The notes under the pieces are model-generated. The model was not told where the DNA came from and did no database searches. It saw only the letters and a program-made list of their open reading frames with translations. From CAXBCP01 sp038120765 (lineage in GTDB: Bacteria > Pseudomonadota > Alphaproteobacteria > MPNO01 > UBA830): a stretch of 64,000 bases of DNA. Below, one piece after another: positions 47,205-55,992 of this stretch (position 1 is its first letter; each line of letters begins with the position of its first letter). Location of the stretch: the NCBI GenBank assembly GCA_038120765.1, contig JAYOMI010000004.1:19237-83236 (forward strand). Direction: 5' to 3'. Position numbers and translations under genes: made by a program.

Positions 47205-48079
47205 AGCCGGTCGCTTTCGAATACTGCCGCCCGGACACGGTCGAAGAGGCGCTGGACCTGCTGAAGGAATTCGGTGGCGACGCAAGCATCATTTCCGGCG
47301 GTCTGTCGCTCGGCGCCATGCTGAATATGCGTCTCGTCCGGCCCAGGGCGCTGATCGACATCAACGGGCTTGCCGAACTGGGCACTCTCGATGCCGGCGA
47401 TGCGACGGTCCGGACGGGCACGCTGATACGCCAGGCCGGCGCGATGAACATGCCGGCGCTGATGTCGGGCGTGCCGCTGCTGGCAAAGGCATTGCCGCAT
47501 GTCGGGCATTATCAGACCCGGTCCCGCGGGACGCTCGGCGGATCCGTGGCGCATGCCGATCCGAGCGCGGAAATTCCGCTGACACTGGTGACGCTTTCAG
47601 GCGCGGTAACGTTGAAGTCGCCCGGTGGCAGCCGCGAAGTGCCAGCGCGTGAATTTTTCCAGGGACTTCTGACGACCGATCGCCGTGCCGATGAACTGGT
47701 CACCGGCCTGACCTGGCCGCTCCGCCGGGAAAGGACGGGTTACGCATTCGAGGAACTTGCCCAGCGCTACGGGGATTTTGCGATCACCGCGGTCGCCGCC
47801 GAAGCGACGGTTGCCGGAGATGGCACCATCGCCGATCTGTCGCTTGGCCTCGGCGGTGTGGAAGACCGCCCCTTTGTTGCCGCGACGGCAGGGTTTATCG
47901 GGAAGCCGGCGACCAGCGAGGTCGCCGTCGAGATCGCCAACGAAGTTGCCGAGGCCGTCGATCCCATGGTCGATCTGCAGGCGAATGCCGATTACCGGCG
48001 CCAGTTGGTGCGGGTGCTCGGCGCTCGGGTACTGGCGGCGGCTTTCAATGATGCGACCGGACAGCAGGAGGCGGCGTGA
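47201..48079 (+). CDS. Molybdenum hydroxylase FAD-binding subunit (CoxM-like)
   Basis: A 292-aa FAD subunit. It opens MKPVAFEYCRPDTVEEALDL. The FAD-binding motifs are IISGGLSLGAMLNMR and YQTRSRGTLGGSVAHADPSA, and the C-terminal CO_deh_flav_C domain ends LVRVLGARVLAAAF. There is no extra 4Fe-4S loop, which argues against 4-hydroxybenzoyl-CoA reductase. ATG overlaps the CoxL stop (ATGA), and its own stop overlaps the start region of coxS. Confidence 0.9.
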   Translation: MKPVAFEYCRPDTVEEALDLLKEFGGDASIISGGLSLGAMLNMRLVRPRALIDINGLAELGTLDAGDATVRTGTLIRQAGAMNMPALMSGVPLLAKALPHVGHYQTRSRGTLGGSVAHADPSAEIPLTLVTLSGAVTLKSPGGSREVPAREFFQGLLTTDRRADELVTGLTWPLRRERTGYAFEELAQRYGDFAITAVAAEATVAGDGTIADLSLGLGGVEDRPFVAATAGFIGKPATSEVAVEIANEVAEAVDPMVDLQANADYRRQLVRVLGARVLAAAFNDATGQQEAA

Positions 48080-48564
48080 TGCTGCGGATCAAACCGGACC
48101 AGAAACAGCGCGTGAATATTACCGTCAATGGCAAGGCCGTGTCGGGATATGCGGAACCGCGGATGCTGCTCACCGACTTTCTGCGGCACGAACTCGGCCT
48201 CTACGGCACCCATGTCGGCTGCGAACACGGCGTTTGCGGCGCGTGCACGGCAATCATCGACGGCGCGGCGACGCGGAGCTGCCTGCGCTATGCGGTCCAG
48301 TGCGACGGTATGGAAATCCAGACCGTCGAAGGCCTCGCCGAATCCGACGGGACGCTGAATACCCTGCAGAAAGCGTTCAATGAAAACGGGGCTTTGCAGT
48401 GCGGTTTCTGTACGGCGGGCATATTGATGTCGTCGACGAAGTTCCTGCAGGAAAACCCGAAGCCGAGCGACGATGAAATCCGCGACATGCTGTCGGGCCA
48501 TATCTGCCGTTGCACGGGCTATACACAGATCGTCCGGGCGATCCGGCAGGCCAGCGGGCAATGA
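48079..48564 (+). CDS. Molybdenum hydroxylase [2Fe-2S] subunit (CoxS-like)
   Basis: A 161-aa iron-sulfur subunit. The plant-type cluster uses C48, C53, C56 and C68 (GCEHGVCGAC ... RSCL). The second cluster uses C108, C111, C143 and C145 (QCGFCTAG ... ICRCTGY). It passes electrons from the molybdenum site to FAD in CoxM. I chose ATG 48079 rather than the preceding in-frame GTG because AGGAGG lies 5 nt away. TGATG overlap links it to coxM. Confidence 0.92.
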   Translation: MLRIKPDQKQRVNITVNGKAVSGYAEPRMLLTDFLRHELGLYGTHVGCEHGVCGACTAIIDGAATRSCLRYAVQCDGMEIQTVEGLAESDGTLNTLQKAFNENGALQCGFCTAGILMSSTKFLQENPKPSDDEIRDMLSGHICRCTGYTQIVRAIRQASGQ

Positions 48565-50100
48565 ACCTCGGCGAGGTTTTCTACCGGCATGTGCAGCGCG
48601 ATCCCCGTGCGGAGGCGGTTGTCGATGGCGAATTGCGACGGGACTACGCGGGCTGGTACGAAGATATCCGGGCAGTTGCCGGGGGTCTGCAGGCGCGCGG
48701 TCTGACAACCGGCGATCATTTCGTGACGATCCTGTCCAACCGCTACGAGACCGCCACGCTGTACTGGGCCTGCCAGATGCTCGGCCTGGTCTTTACGCCG
48801 TTCAACTGGCGGGCCGGCACGGAGGAAATTGCCTACGTCCTGCAGGATGCCGATACGGTCGCCGTCGCCTTCGAGGCGTCGACGCGGGAGTCGACAGGGG
48901 AGGCGATTGCAATTCACGGGGATACGCGGCTGGTCTCCCTCGATGTGGATGCCGGCGATTTCGACCGGTTGCTGGAAGCGCCGCCCGTTGACGGGCCGTC
49001 TGCCGTCGATGACAGCGAACTCTGCCTGATGTTGTATACGTCGGGCACCACGGGCCGGCCGAAAGGCGTGCCGCGCTCTCACCGGGCGGAACGACTCGCG
49101 GCCACTCATTGTATCGCCCAGCTTTATTATCGCCGCGGCGAGTCCACCCTCGGCGTCATGCCGATGTTCCATACAATGGGCGTGCGCTCGATGCTGATGT
49201 CCATGTTGCTGAACAGCGCACTGATCTGTCAGCGGTCATGGGATGCAGAGGCTGCCATGCAGCTGATACAGGAAGAGAAAATCGACATCCTTTTTCTCGT
49301 GCCGACCCTGTTCCACGACATGCTGCATCACCCGAAGCGCGGCGACTACGACCTGTCGAGCTGCCGGAATATCGGTTTNNNNNNNNNNGACGTCGGCGCT
49401 GACGGCGCTGTGCCAGCAGGAGTTCAACCCGCGCCATTTCCACAATTTCTACGGCTCGAGCGAGATATTCTGCTTCGCGATCTGCGATCACGTCGCGGAA
49501 AAGCCCGGGTGTTCCGGGCGGGCCGGAATCGGACAGATTATCCGCATCGTCGCGCCGGACCCCGATGGCGGCAGCGGGCCGGACGATCTCGTGGCGCCGG
49601 GCGAGTCCGGCGAGATCATCGTGCCGATGGACGGCATGGAGGCTTTCGCCGGATACTGGAAACGGCCTGACGCCGACGCGAAGTCGATCCGGGACGGATG
49701 GTACTTCACCGGCGATCTCGGCTATTTCGACGAAGACGGCGAGCTCTACGTTGTCGGCCGCGTCGACGACATGGTCATTTCGGGCGGCGAAAACATTTAC
49801 CCCGAAGAAGTCGAGGACGTGCTGTCCAGATCGCCGCTGGTCGAACAGGTTGCGGTCATCGGCATGCCGGACGAACGCATGGGGGCGAAGATCGTCGCCT
49901 TTGTCGAGCCGGCCTCTGCCGATTGCTCCGCCGGGGCGCTCGACACATGGTGTCTCGAAAGCGCTCTCGCGCGGTTCAAGCGGCCCCGGGCCTATGTCTT
50001 CGTAAAGCAAATTCCGCGCTCTGCCGCAGGAAAACTGCTCCGGCGGTTTCTGCGCGACGGCGACTATGAAACAAACCCCGATTTTCAATCAACGCTCTAA
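48561..50100 (+). CDS. Acyl-CoA synthetase, AMP-forming (contains assembly join)
   Basis: About 513 aa of the ANL superfamily. The P-loop-like motif is LYTSGTTGRPKGVPRSH. FHNFYGSSEIFCFA, the hinge region DGWYFTGDLGYFDEDGELYV and GRVDDMVISGGENIYPEEVE are all present, and the catalytic Lys is in SAAGKLLRR. Ten Ns at 49379-49388 lie between NIGF and TSALTALCQ. Family alignment suggests about 15 nt (an AGAPM-like stretch) belong there. The ATG overlaps the coxS stop (ATGA), so the ligase is cotranscribed with the molybdenum hydroxylase. It activates a carboxylic acid, likely the hydroxylase substrate or product. Confidence 0.87.
49379..49388. other. Ten-N assembly join in the acyl-CoA synthetase gene
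   Basis: No repeated flank. A multiple of three missing bases (probably 15) would keep the frame. Confidence 0.75.
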
Positions 50101-50115
50101 ACAGGGAATACCAAC

Positions 50116-50931
50116 ATGGCAGAAAAGAATTACGCTCGGCAGCGGGCATCCATCCTCGAGAACTTGGACGGGCTGCGGGTCGATATCGATGCGGAAAAAC
50201 GTATCGGCTACCTGATCCTCGACCGCGAGCCGCTGAACATCGTCTCCTATACCGGGCGTGCGCAGATTCGCGCGCTGATCGAGGAAATGGACGAAGACGA
50301 CGATATCGGCGTGATTGTCATCAAGGGCGCGAACGGATGCTACACGTCCGGCGGAGATGTGAAAGCGTTCCCGGATATCCCGAAAAACAAGATGTCGGAC
50401 CTGCACTGGAACATCGGCGCGCCGGAGCGGGCCGAGAAACCGGTGATCGTCGCGATGGAGAAATACGCCTTCGGTGTCGGATTCGAACTCGCGATGGCCT
50501 GCGATTTCCGCTTTGCGACGAAGGATACGCTGGTCGGTCTGCCCGAAAGTTCCCTTGGCCAGATGCCGGGTTCCGGCGGCAGCGTGCGTGTTGCGCGGAT
50601 TGCCGGCCTGACCCGCGCCAAGGATATGGTGATGCTCGGTACCCGTATTCCTGCGCCGAAGGCCCATGACTGGGGGCTGCTGACAGACGTCGCCGAGGAT
50701 GCGGCAGGCCTGCAGGCCATGGTCGAGGAATATGCGGCAAAGCTGAATGCGCTGTCGCCGATTGCCCTTGCATCCCTCAAGAAGGTGCTGAATTCGGCCT
50801 ACGATTCTCCGCTGAAGACATCGCTGGAGATCGAGGGACATTCCTACGAGAAGCTGCGCTGGACCCACGACTACAACGAGGGCATCAACGCATTTGCCGA
50901 ACGCCGGAAAGCGAAATTCACCGGTCAGTAA
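50116..50931 (+). CDS. Enoyl-CoA hydratase/isomerase family protein
   Basis: A 271-aa crotonase. The oxyanion region is IKGANGCYTSGGDVKAFPDI and the second block is AFGVGFELAMACDFRFATKD with LVGLPESSLGQMPGSGGSVR. The catalytic acid LPESSLGQMPG is retained, so hydratase or ring-hydrolase activity is possible. The gene starts 15 bp after the CoA ligase and is the fifth gene of the Cox-type cluster. Confidence 0.88.
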   Translation: MAEKNYARQRASILENLDGLRVDIDAEKRIGYLILDREPLNIVSYTGRAQIRALIEEMDEDDDIGVIVIKGANGCYTSGGDVKAFPDIPKNKMSDLHWNIGAPERAEKPVIVAMEKYAFGVGFELAMACDFRFATKDTLVGLPESSLGQMPGSGGSVRVARIAGLTRAKDMVMLGTRIPAPKAHDWGLLTDVAEDAAGLQAMVEEYAAKLNALSPIALASLKKVLNSAYDSPLKTSLEIEGHSYEKLRWTHDYNEGINAFAERRKAKFTGQ

Positions 50932-50995
50932 TCCACCCGCCGGTACACCGGAAAAAAGGGCGGTCAACGATCCGGCCTGCACAGGAGGAAATGAA

Positions 50996-51409
50996 ATGCC
51001 CGCGAAACGCGAAAACCACGTGCCCGACACTGTCTATGCCCGCATCATGGACGGCAAGGCCATGTTTCCGACGGCGGTTTCGGTTGAAGGCAAGCGGATG
51101 ATTTTCACATCCGGCCAGCTCGCCTGGGACAAGGACGGAAACCCCGTCGGCAAGGGCGATATGCGCGCCCAGTTCGAACAGGTCGGACAGAACCTGAAGA
51201 ATGCGCTTGAGGCGGCCGGTGCATCGCTAGAAGACGTCGTGAAGGCGGTTACCTATGTCACGGACATGGACGCTTTCTTCGAGTGCGTCGATATCCGGGA
51301 AAAATATCTCGGACCCGGCTGGCCGACCTCGACGACGTTCGAGGTCAGCCGCCTCGCCCATCCCGACATGATGATCGAGATCGACATGATTGCGGTGGTG
51401 GACGTCTAG
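50996..51409 (+). CDS. RidA family protein
   Basis: A 137-aa RidA homologue. ATG 50996 is preceded by GGAGGAA. FTSGQLAWDKDGNPVGKGDM, AAGASLEDVVKAVTYVTDMD and PTSTTFEVSRLAHPDMMIEI follow the family, though the usual catalytic Arg before the final strand (RxxV) is replaced by the STTFEV pattern seen in other subgroups. It ends the CoxL-ligase-crotonase cluster and overlaps the convergent DUF1194 gene by 4 bp. Confidence 0.85.
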   Translation: MPAKRENHVPDTVYARIMDGKAMFPTAVSVEGKRMIFTSGQLAWDKDGNPVGKGDMRAQFEQVGQNLKNALEAAGASLEDVVKAVTYVTDMDAFFECVDIREKYLGPGWPTSTTFEVSRLAHPDMMIEIDMIAVVDV

Positions 51410-52119
51410 CGTTCGGCGTGCTGGCGTTCCGGAACCAGATCGGAAATCTCCAGGATCAGTTTCTTGACGATGGCGTCCGCGAAACTGCGCCGGCTGTTTG
51501 CCTGGATGACGAATGACCGGGGCCCGCCCGTTATATTGGCGCGGTAGTAATCGCCCAGTTCGGGCATTGACGGGCGATGAATCACCAGCCCGTTGATCGT
51601 GAAGCCGTTGGCAATCGCGACCGCGCGGGCGTCCTGCACCGGAATGGCGCCTGTCGTGTCGGGGCCGTCGCCGGAAACGTCGATGACCTTGCGCGAGCCG
51701 TCGAAACCGTTTTCCAGGGTCGATTTCGTTGCGAAGGCGACGGCGTCGCCGATCGCGTTGCCGCCGGAACAGAATTCCCGGGGCGCCGACATGATTTTCG
51801 CGCCGGCCGCGCGGGCCGAGGGGATATCGGAGATTCTGGTCCAGTCGAGCCACTGCCAGACGCATTGATCCGCCGCGAACTCGATATAGGTGACGGCGAT
51901 GGACCGGAGGAACCCGCTGGCGATGGCGCGTTGTACCTCGGGGTTCGTCAACGCGTCCGCATATCCCTGCCGCTGAAGCTGGATTTCCTCCTGATCGATG
52001 GAGCCAGATGCGTCGACCACAAAGGACAGTTCAAGATCGACCGGTACCTTGCGCTGGGCGGTCGCCGGGCTCATCGCCAGAAGCAGCGCCAGGCCCGCGA
52101 GTGCGCATGTCCGGATCAT
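51406..52119 (-). CDS. DUF1194 (VWA-like) exported protein
   Basis: A 237-aa protein. The signal peptide ends SPATAQ. The von Willebrand A-like MIDAS sequence is LSFVVDASGSIDQEEIQLQR, with GNAIGDAVAF and VIDVSGDGPDTTGAI completing a metal-binding fold. DUF1194 is common in alphaproteobacteria with unknown role. Its ATG overlaps the stop of the upstream RidA gene (ATGA), so it is the last gene of a hydrolase-RidA-VWA operon. Confidence 0.85.
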   Translation of the reverse strand: MIRTCALAGLALLLAMSPATAQRKVPVDLELSFVVDASGSIDQEEIQLQRQGYADALTNPEVQRAIASGFLRSIAVTYIEFAADQCVWQWLDWTRISDIPSARAAGAKIMSAPREFCSGGNAIGDAVAFATKSTLENGFDGSRKVIDVSGDGPDTTGAIPVQDARAVAIANGFTINGLVIHRPSMPELGDYYRANITGGPRSFVIQANSRRSFADAIVKKLILEISDLVPERQHAER

Positions 52120-52505
52120 TCCGGCGCTGCCGCAAAGATCTCGACCTCGACCAGCATTTCCGGCTGCGCCAGAGCCGAAATGAAGAGGAGGGTCGATGTG
52201 ATGTTATGATCTCCGAGATACCGGTCACGGATGGCGAAATGGGCGTCCCTGTGTTGCGGGTCCGTGAGGTACTGGACAACCTTGTAGATATTTTCGATTC
52301 CCATGCCGTGCGCCTCAAGGCATTTCAGGCAATTGGCCCACGCGGCCTCTGACTGCGCCTCGATCCCTTCGGGGATGCTCCCGTCGGGGAGGGTGCCGAC
52401 CTGGCCGGACACGCTCAGAAGCTTGGAGCCCGCCGGGACGGTCATGGTGTGGACATATTTGCGGACGGGTGGGGCAACGCCGTCCGGATTAAGCGGGTTG
52501 AACAT
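52116..52505 (-). CDS. RidA family protein
   Basis: A 129-aa RidA homologue: MFNPLNPDGVAPPVRKYVHT, LLSVSGQVGTLPDGSIPEGI and SALAQPEMLVEVEIFAAAPE. It differs clearly from the other two RidA proteins in the window. It follows the alpha/beta-hydrolase gene by 11 bp and overlaps DUF1194 by 4 bp. Confidence 0.85.
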   Translation of the reverse strand: MFNPLNPDGVAPPVRKYVHTMTVPAGSKLLSVSGQVGTLPDGSIPEGIEAQSEAAWANCLKCLEAHGMGIENIYKVVQYLTDPQHRDAHFAIRDRYLGDHNITSTLLFISALAQPEMLVEVEIFAAAPE

Positions 52506-52516
52506 CCAATGGACTC

Positions 52517-53311
52517 CTAGAGAGATTCGAAAAAGCTGAGAAGCGCGTCGTCATAGGCAGCCGGATTGGCGATATTACAGATATGGCCGGCATCGGGCAG
52601 CGAGATATGCTGGCCGTCCTGAACGGTTTGCGCCATTTCCTGCATCACATCCGATGGCCCGCCGATTGTGTCCAGCGCGCCCGAGACGAACAGGCAGGGC
52701 ATGCGCAGCGATGACAGCTCCGCCGCGAAATCGACGGTCAGCAGCGCCTGAATGCAGCCGTGATAGCCGTCCAGCGAGGTCCGGCGGATCATGGCGCGCA
52801 CCGCCTGCATCTTTTCCGGGTTCGCGTCCCGGAAGGATTCCGGGCACCAGCGGCTCGCGGTGATATCGACGATCCCCGCGATACCCTCCGCCGCCGATTT
52901 TTCGATCATTGGCGGCCAGATCGCCTCATATTCGGGGACAAGCTCGACCCGGCAGGCGGTGGGCACGATGGCCGAGACGCGCCGCGGAAAACGCAGGGCA
53001 AGCGCGATGGTCGTCATGCCGCCGAGACCGATCCCCACGACATGCGTACGCTCGATGCCCAGCTCGTCCCAGACAGCGGCGACATCGCCGGTCAGCTGCT
53101 CGAACGAATAGGGCGGCGGTGTCGCGTCGGTGCCCCCATGGCCGCGGGAATCGAGACGCAGAAGCCGGAAATTGCGGCTGAGCGCGGGGACGTGGTCGTC
53201 CCACATTGTGGTGTCATTCGTGATGCCGGTGACGAAGGTCACCCAGGGCGCGCCTTCGGGCCCGTCGAGTTCGTAGCTGATATTGATGCCGTTCGCGTCC
53301 ACGACTGCCAT
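52517..53311 (-). CDS. Alpha/beta hydrolase-fold protein lacking the nucleophile Ser
   Basis: A 264-aa protein resembling 3-oxoadipate enol-lactonase (PcaD-like): DSRGHGGTDATPPPYSFEQL, SGALDTIGGPSD and DAGHICNIANP keep the acid and His. The elbow reads HVVGIGLGGMTT, with Gly95 where the nucleophilic Ser should be (GxSxG). A single AGT to GGT change would account for it. The protein may be inactive as an esterase or use another mechanism. First gene of an operon with RidA and DUF1194. Confidence 0.83.
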   Translation of the reverse strand: MAVVDANGINISYELDGPEGAPWVTFVTGITNDTTMWDDHVPALSRNFRLLRLDSRGHGGTDATPPPYSFEQLTGDVAAVWDELGIERTHVVGIGLGGMTTIALALRFPRRVSAIVPTACRVELVPEYEAIWPPMIEKSAAEGIAGIVDITASRWCPESFRDANPEKMQAVRAMIRRTSLDGYHGCIQALLTVDFAAELSSLRMPCLFVSGALDTIGGPSDVMQEMAQTVQDGQHISLPDAGHICNIANPAAYDDALLSFFESL

Positions 53312-53418
53312 GTGTGCACCGTTGTTTTATGCGTTGATGATTGTACTGGCGCGGCGAAGCGGATAATAGATGGGCAGCGGAGTTTCCCATCATATTTTTC
53401 CACAGCGACGGTACTGTT

Positions 53419-53961
53419 ATGGCGGCGGCGAAGAAAAAACGGGCGGCAGCACCAACCTGGCCGGCAGACATATTCAGAACCCTCAAGGATGCCGGTATCG
53501 CTCAGGTGAGCTACGTGCCCGATGCGGGTCATGCGTCCCTGATCAAATCCTGCCTTGCAGACAATCATATCAAGGCCACGCGCCTGACGACCGAGGAAGA
53601 AGGCGTCGCCCTGTCGCTCGGTGCCTGGCTCGGCGGCGACCGCAGCGCGGTGCTCATGCAGTCATCCGGCGTCGGCAACTGCATCAATATGCTGTCGATC
53701 ATAGAGGAGACACGCTCGCCGCTGCTGATGCTGGTCACGATGCGGGGCGAATGGGGCGAATTCAATCCGTGGCAGATACCCATGGGGCAGGGCACGCAGA
53801 AATCGCTCGAGGATGCCGGGGTGATTGTTTATCGCGTCGACGATCCCGACGACGTTGCCGAGACGATCTATGCCGCGTCTCAGCTTGCCTTCAATTCCTA
53901 TCGCGCCGTTGCCGTTCTGATCGGCCAGCGCGTGATCGGTTTCAAGGACTGGCGCAAATAA
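53419..53961 (+). CDS. ThDP-dependent decarboxylase alpha subunit (sulfopyruvate/phosphonopyruvate decarboxylase-like)
   Basis: A 180-aa pyrimidine-binding half of a ThDP enzyme. YVPDAGHASLIKSCLADN, TRLTTEEEGVALSLGAWLGG (with the conserved catalytic Glu) and LMQSSGVGNCINMLSI match ComD and the N-terminus of Ppd. ATG 53419 begins with a basic MAAAKKKRAAA stretch. Its stop directly meets the beta-subunit ATG. Confidence 0.85.
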   Translation: MAAAKKKRAAAPTWPADIFRTLKDAGIAQVSYVPDAGHASLIKSCLADNHIKATRLTTEEEGVALSLGAWLGGDRSAVLMQSSGVGNCINMLSIIEETRSPLLMLVTMRGEWGEFNPWQIPMGQGTQKSLEDAGVIVYRVDDPDDVAETIYAASQLAFNSYRAVAVLIGQRVIGFKDWRK

Positions 53962-54560
53962 TGGCTGCGAAGAAAAAAATCACACTGAACCGCCGGGACG
54001 TCGTCTCGCGCATCGTTCGCGACCGGGGCGACATGCTGATGGTCACGGGGCTCGGATCCACCACCTGGGATGCCGCTGCGGCCGGTGACCACCCGAACAA
54101 CTTTTATCTCTGGGGCGGAATGGGCGGCGCTCTGGTGACCGGGCTCGGCCTTGCGCGCGCGCAGCCCGACCGCAGGGTAATCGTGCTCACCGGCGACGGC
54201 GAGATGCTGATGGGGATCGGTGGACTGGCCACGACCGCCGTCGCAGCGCCGGTGAACCTCGCGATCTGCGTCATCGACAACCAGCATTACGGCGAAACCG
54301 GCATGCAGGAGACCCATACGGGCCACGGCGTCGACCTGCCGAGGATGGCGGCGGCGGCGGGCTTCGCGGAGACCGCGACGGTCTGGAACAAGACGGAGCT
54401 CGAGGCGGCAATCCCGCTCCTGTACGACACCAAGGGACCGGTCTTCGTTGCCGTCAAGGTGAACACGGATGCCGTCCCGATGATCTTGCCGATGCGCGAT
54501 GGCACGGCGATCCGCGCCCGGTTCCGTGAATCCGTCCTCCGCGACAGGGCCCACGATTGA
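53961..54560 (+). CDS. ThDP-dependent decarboxylase beta subunit (sulfopyruvate/phosphonopyruvate decarboxylase-like)
   Basis: A 199-aa diphosphate-binding half. LWGGMGGALVTGLGLARAQP, VLTGDGEMLMGIGGLATTAV and CVIDNQHYGETGMQ form the GDG-N ThDP/Mg motif and the Gly-Glu-Thr-Gly loop characteristic of ComE and Ppd. The ATG shares its A with the alpha TAA stop. The split alphabeta form suggests sulfopyruvate decarboxylase, but no other sulfonate or phosphonate gene is nearby, so the 2-oxo acid is unknown. Confidence 0.86.
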   Translation: MAAKKKITLNRRDVVSRIVRDRGDMLMVTGLGSTTWDAAAAGDHPNNFYLWGGMGGALVTGLGLARAQPDRRVIVLTGDGEMLMGIGGLATTAVAAPVNLAICVIDNQHYGETGMQETHTGHGVDLPRMAAAAGFAETATVWNKTELEAAIPLLYDTKGPVFVAVKVNTDAVPMILPMRDGTAIRARFRESVLRDRAHD

Positions 54561-54603
54561 GGGTTCCGCCGAACTCTTTCGCAATCGCGCGGGCTTTTAC
54601 CCG

Positions 54604-55512
54604 ATGATCGATCGCGAGGCGCTGCTGGGCATGACCCTTGTGTGTTCGGCGGCGAGCATCGGCGGGTTGACGGTGGTGATGACTAGGTTTGTCGTGCCGG
54701 AATCCGATCCCTTCACGCTGGCCAGCGTTCGCTATCTGATCGCATCGGCGTGTCTCCTGCTGCTTGTGGCGTATCAGGGGCGGCGGTTCCGGGTCGATCC
54801 GCGGGACTGGCCGGGTCTTATCGTGCTCGCACTGATCTTCTTCGCGGCCTTCCCTTATTGCTTCGCCCGGGCCCTCGAGGACACGACGTCTGCGCGCGGG
54901 GCACTGATATATGCCTGCATGCCGCTGGTAACGATGTTCCTGGCGGCGGCGTTCAGAATAGAGCGGATAACATCCTGGAAATTTCTCGGCGTGATGTTTG
55001 CCATCGCCGGCGTCTGGTCGGCGATCGGTTTCGACGTCGATGCACCGCCGAATGCAATCCGGGGCGATATCATCATGGTGATCGGCACGGCTTTCTCAGC
55101 AGCCTATACCGCCTTCGCGAAGCGTTACGTGATGAAGTATGACGGCGTTGCGATGACGGCATGGTCTATGTTTCTGGGATCTTCCGCGCTTTTTATTATT
55201 GCGATTATTTTCGGCTCTCCCTTTTCCGGCTCGCTTGATCTCAGTATCCGGGGATGGGGCGCCCTTCTTTTTCTCGCCCTGCCTGGCGGCGCGTTGATGA
55301 TGTGGTGTTTCATCACCGGGTTCCGGCTGGTGACACCGACGCAGGCCGCGATTGCCGTGGGGTGTAACCCTTTGACCGCGATCCTGTTCGCCGCCTGGAT
55401 ACTGTCCGAGCCGATCGGCTGGGGCAGCGCCGCCGGGTTTGTCCTGGTGACCATTGCGGTGTTCTGCGCGAACAGAAAGACGGGCGGCAGGACGTCTTCC
55501 GGCACAACCTAG
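54604..55512 (+). CDS. DMT superfamily transporter (EamA domains)
   Basis: A 302-aa protein with about ten membrane helices in two EamA repeats: LASVRYLIASACLLLLVAYQ, ALEDTTSARGALIYACMPLV and RLVTPTQAAIAVGCNPLTAI. ATG 54604 is preferred. An in-frame frame continues upstream into the decarboxylase gene. It is on the same strand, 43 bp after the ThDP decarboxylase, and may export its aldehyde-derived product. Confidence 0.82.
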   Translation: MIDREALLGMTLVCSAASIGGLTVVMTRFVVPESDPFTLASVRYLIASACLLLLVAYQGRRFRVDPRDWPGLIVLALIFFAAFPYCFARALEDTTSARGALIYACMPLVTMFLAAAFRIERITSWKFLGVMFAIAGVWSAIGFDVDAPPNAIRGDIIMVIGTAFSAAYTAFAKRYVMKYDGVAMTAWSMFLGSSALFIIAIIFGSPFSGSLDLSIRGWGALLFLALPGGALMMWCFITGFRLVTPTQAAIAVGCNPLTAILFAAWILSEPIGWGSAAGFVLVTIAVFCANRKTGGRTSSGTT

Positions 55513-55628
55513 GTCATTCGATATTCAGACTTTCTTAACCTTGGACGGGTATCTCGCAGTTGGTAATCAACAAACCAACTAGTTGAGCGTTAGTACTAAT
55601 CATCCAATTTTAGGAAGGAGCCAAGAAC

Positions 55629-55826
55629 ATGGCTACCACAACTGCAGTAAAGAAAAAGCCGGCCGCCAAAAAGGCTCCGGTTCGTAAACCCGCCGCGAAG
55701 AAGACCGTAGCGAAGAAGGCACCGGCGAAGAAGCCGGCCGCCCGCAAGGCACCTGCCAAAAAGGTAGTCGCCCGCAAGACGGTTGCCCGTCGCCCCGCGC
55801 GCCGGACGATGCGCCGCGCAGCTTAA
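55629..55826 (+). CDS. Histone H1-like lysine/alanine-rich DNA-binding protein, 65 aa
   Basis: The protein consists almost wholly of K, A, P, R, V and T in a repeating pattern (KKPAAKKAPVRKPAAKKT, APAKKPAARKAPAKKV) and ends RRPARRTMRRAA. It resembles the basic tails of bacterial histone H1-like and AlgP-like proteins and should bind DNA or RNA non-specifically. AAGGAG lies before the ATG. An imperfect stem-loop (AGTTGGT ... ACCAACT) lies in the leader near 55559-55581, and a strong terminator follows, so it is monocistronic. Confidence 0.8.
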   Translation: MATTTAVKKKPAAKKAPVRKPAAKKTVAKKAPAKKPAARKAPAKKVVARKTVARRPARRTMRRAA

Positions 55827-55864
55827 GAATTTTCATTCCCGGTCAATGCCGGGTGACAGATCAG

Positions 55865-55895
55865 CGGCGGCCCCGGTTCGGGGTCGCCGTTTTTT
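55865..55895 (+). terminator. Rho-independent terminator of the H1-like gene
   Basis: Stem CGGCGGCCCC (55865-55874) and GGGGTCGCCG (55880-55889) with one G-U pair, loop GGTTC, then six T. Confidence 0.85.
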
Positions 55896-55992
55896 ATGTT
55901 TCGGCGTCCTTGCATGTTTCCGCATCGGCAGCTTGCCCCGGGCCGGGCCGGTCGGATACGCTCCCCGTCTATCGAAAACGGGAGAGAAAAAA

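Noticed and set aside
44217..48564. Carbon monoxide dehydrogenase (coxLMS)
   Set aside because: Subunit layout matches, but the active-site loop lacks AYRCSFR, so CO oxidation is not supported.
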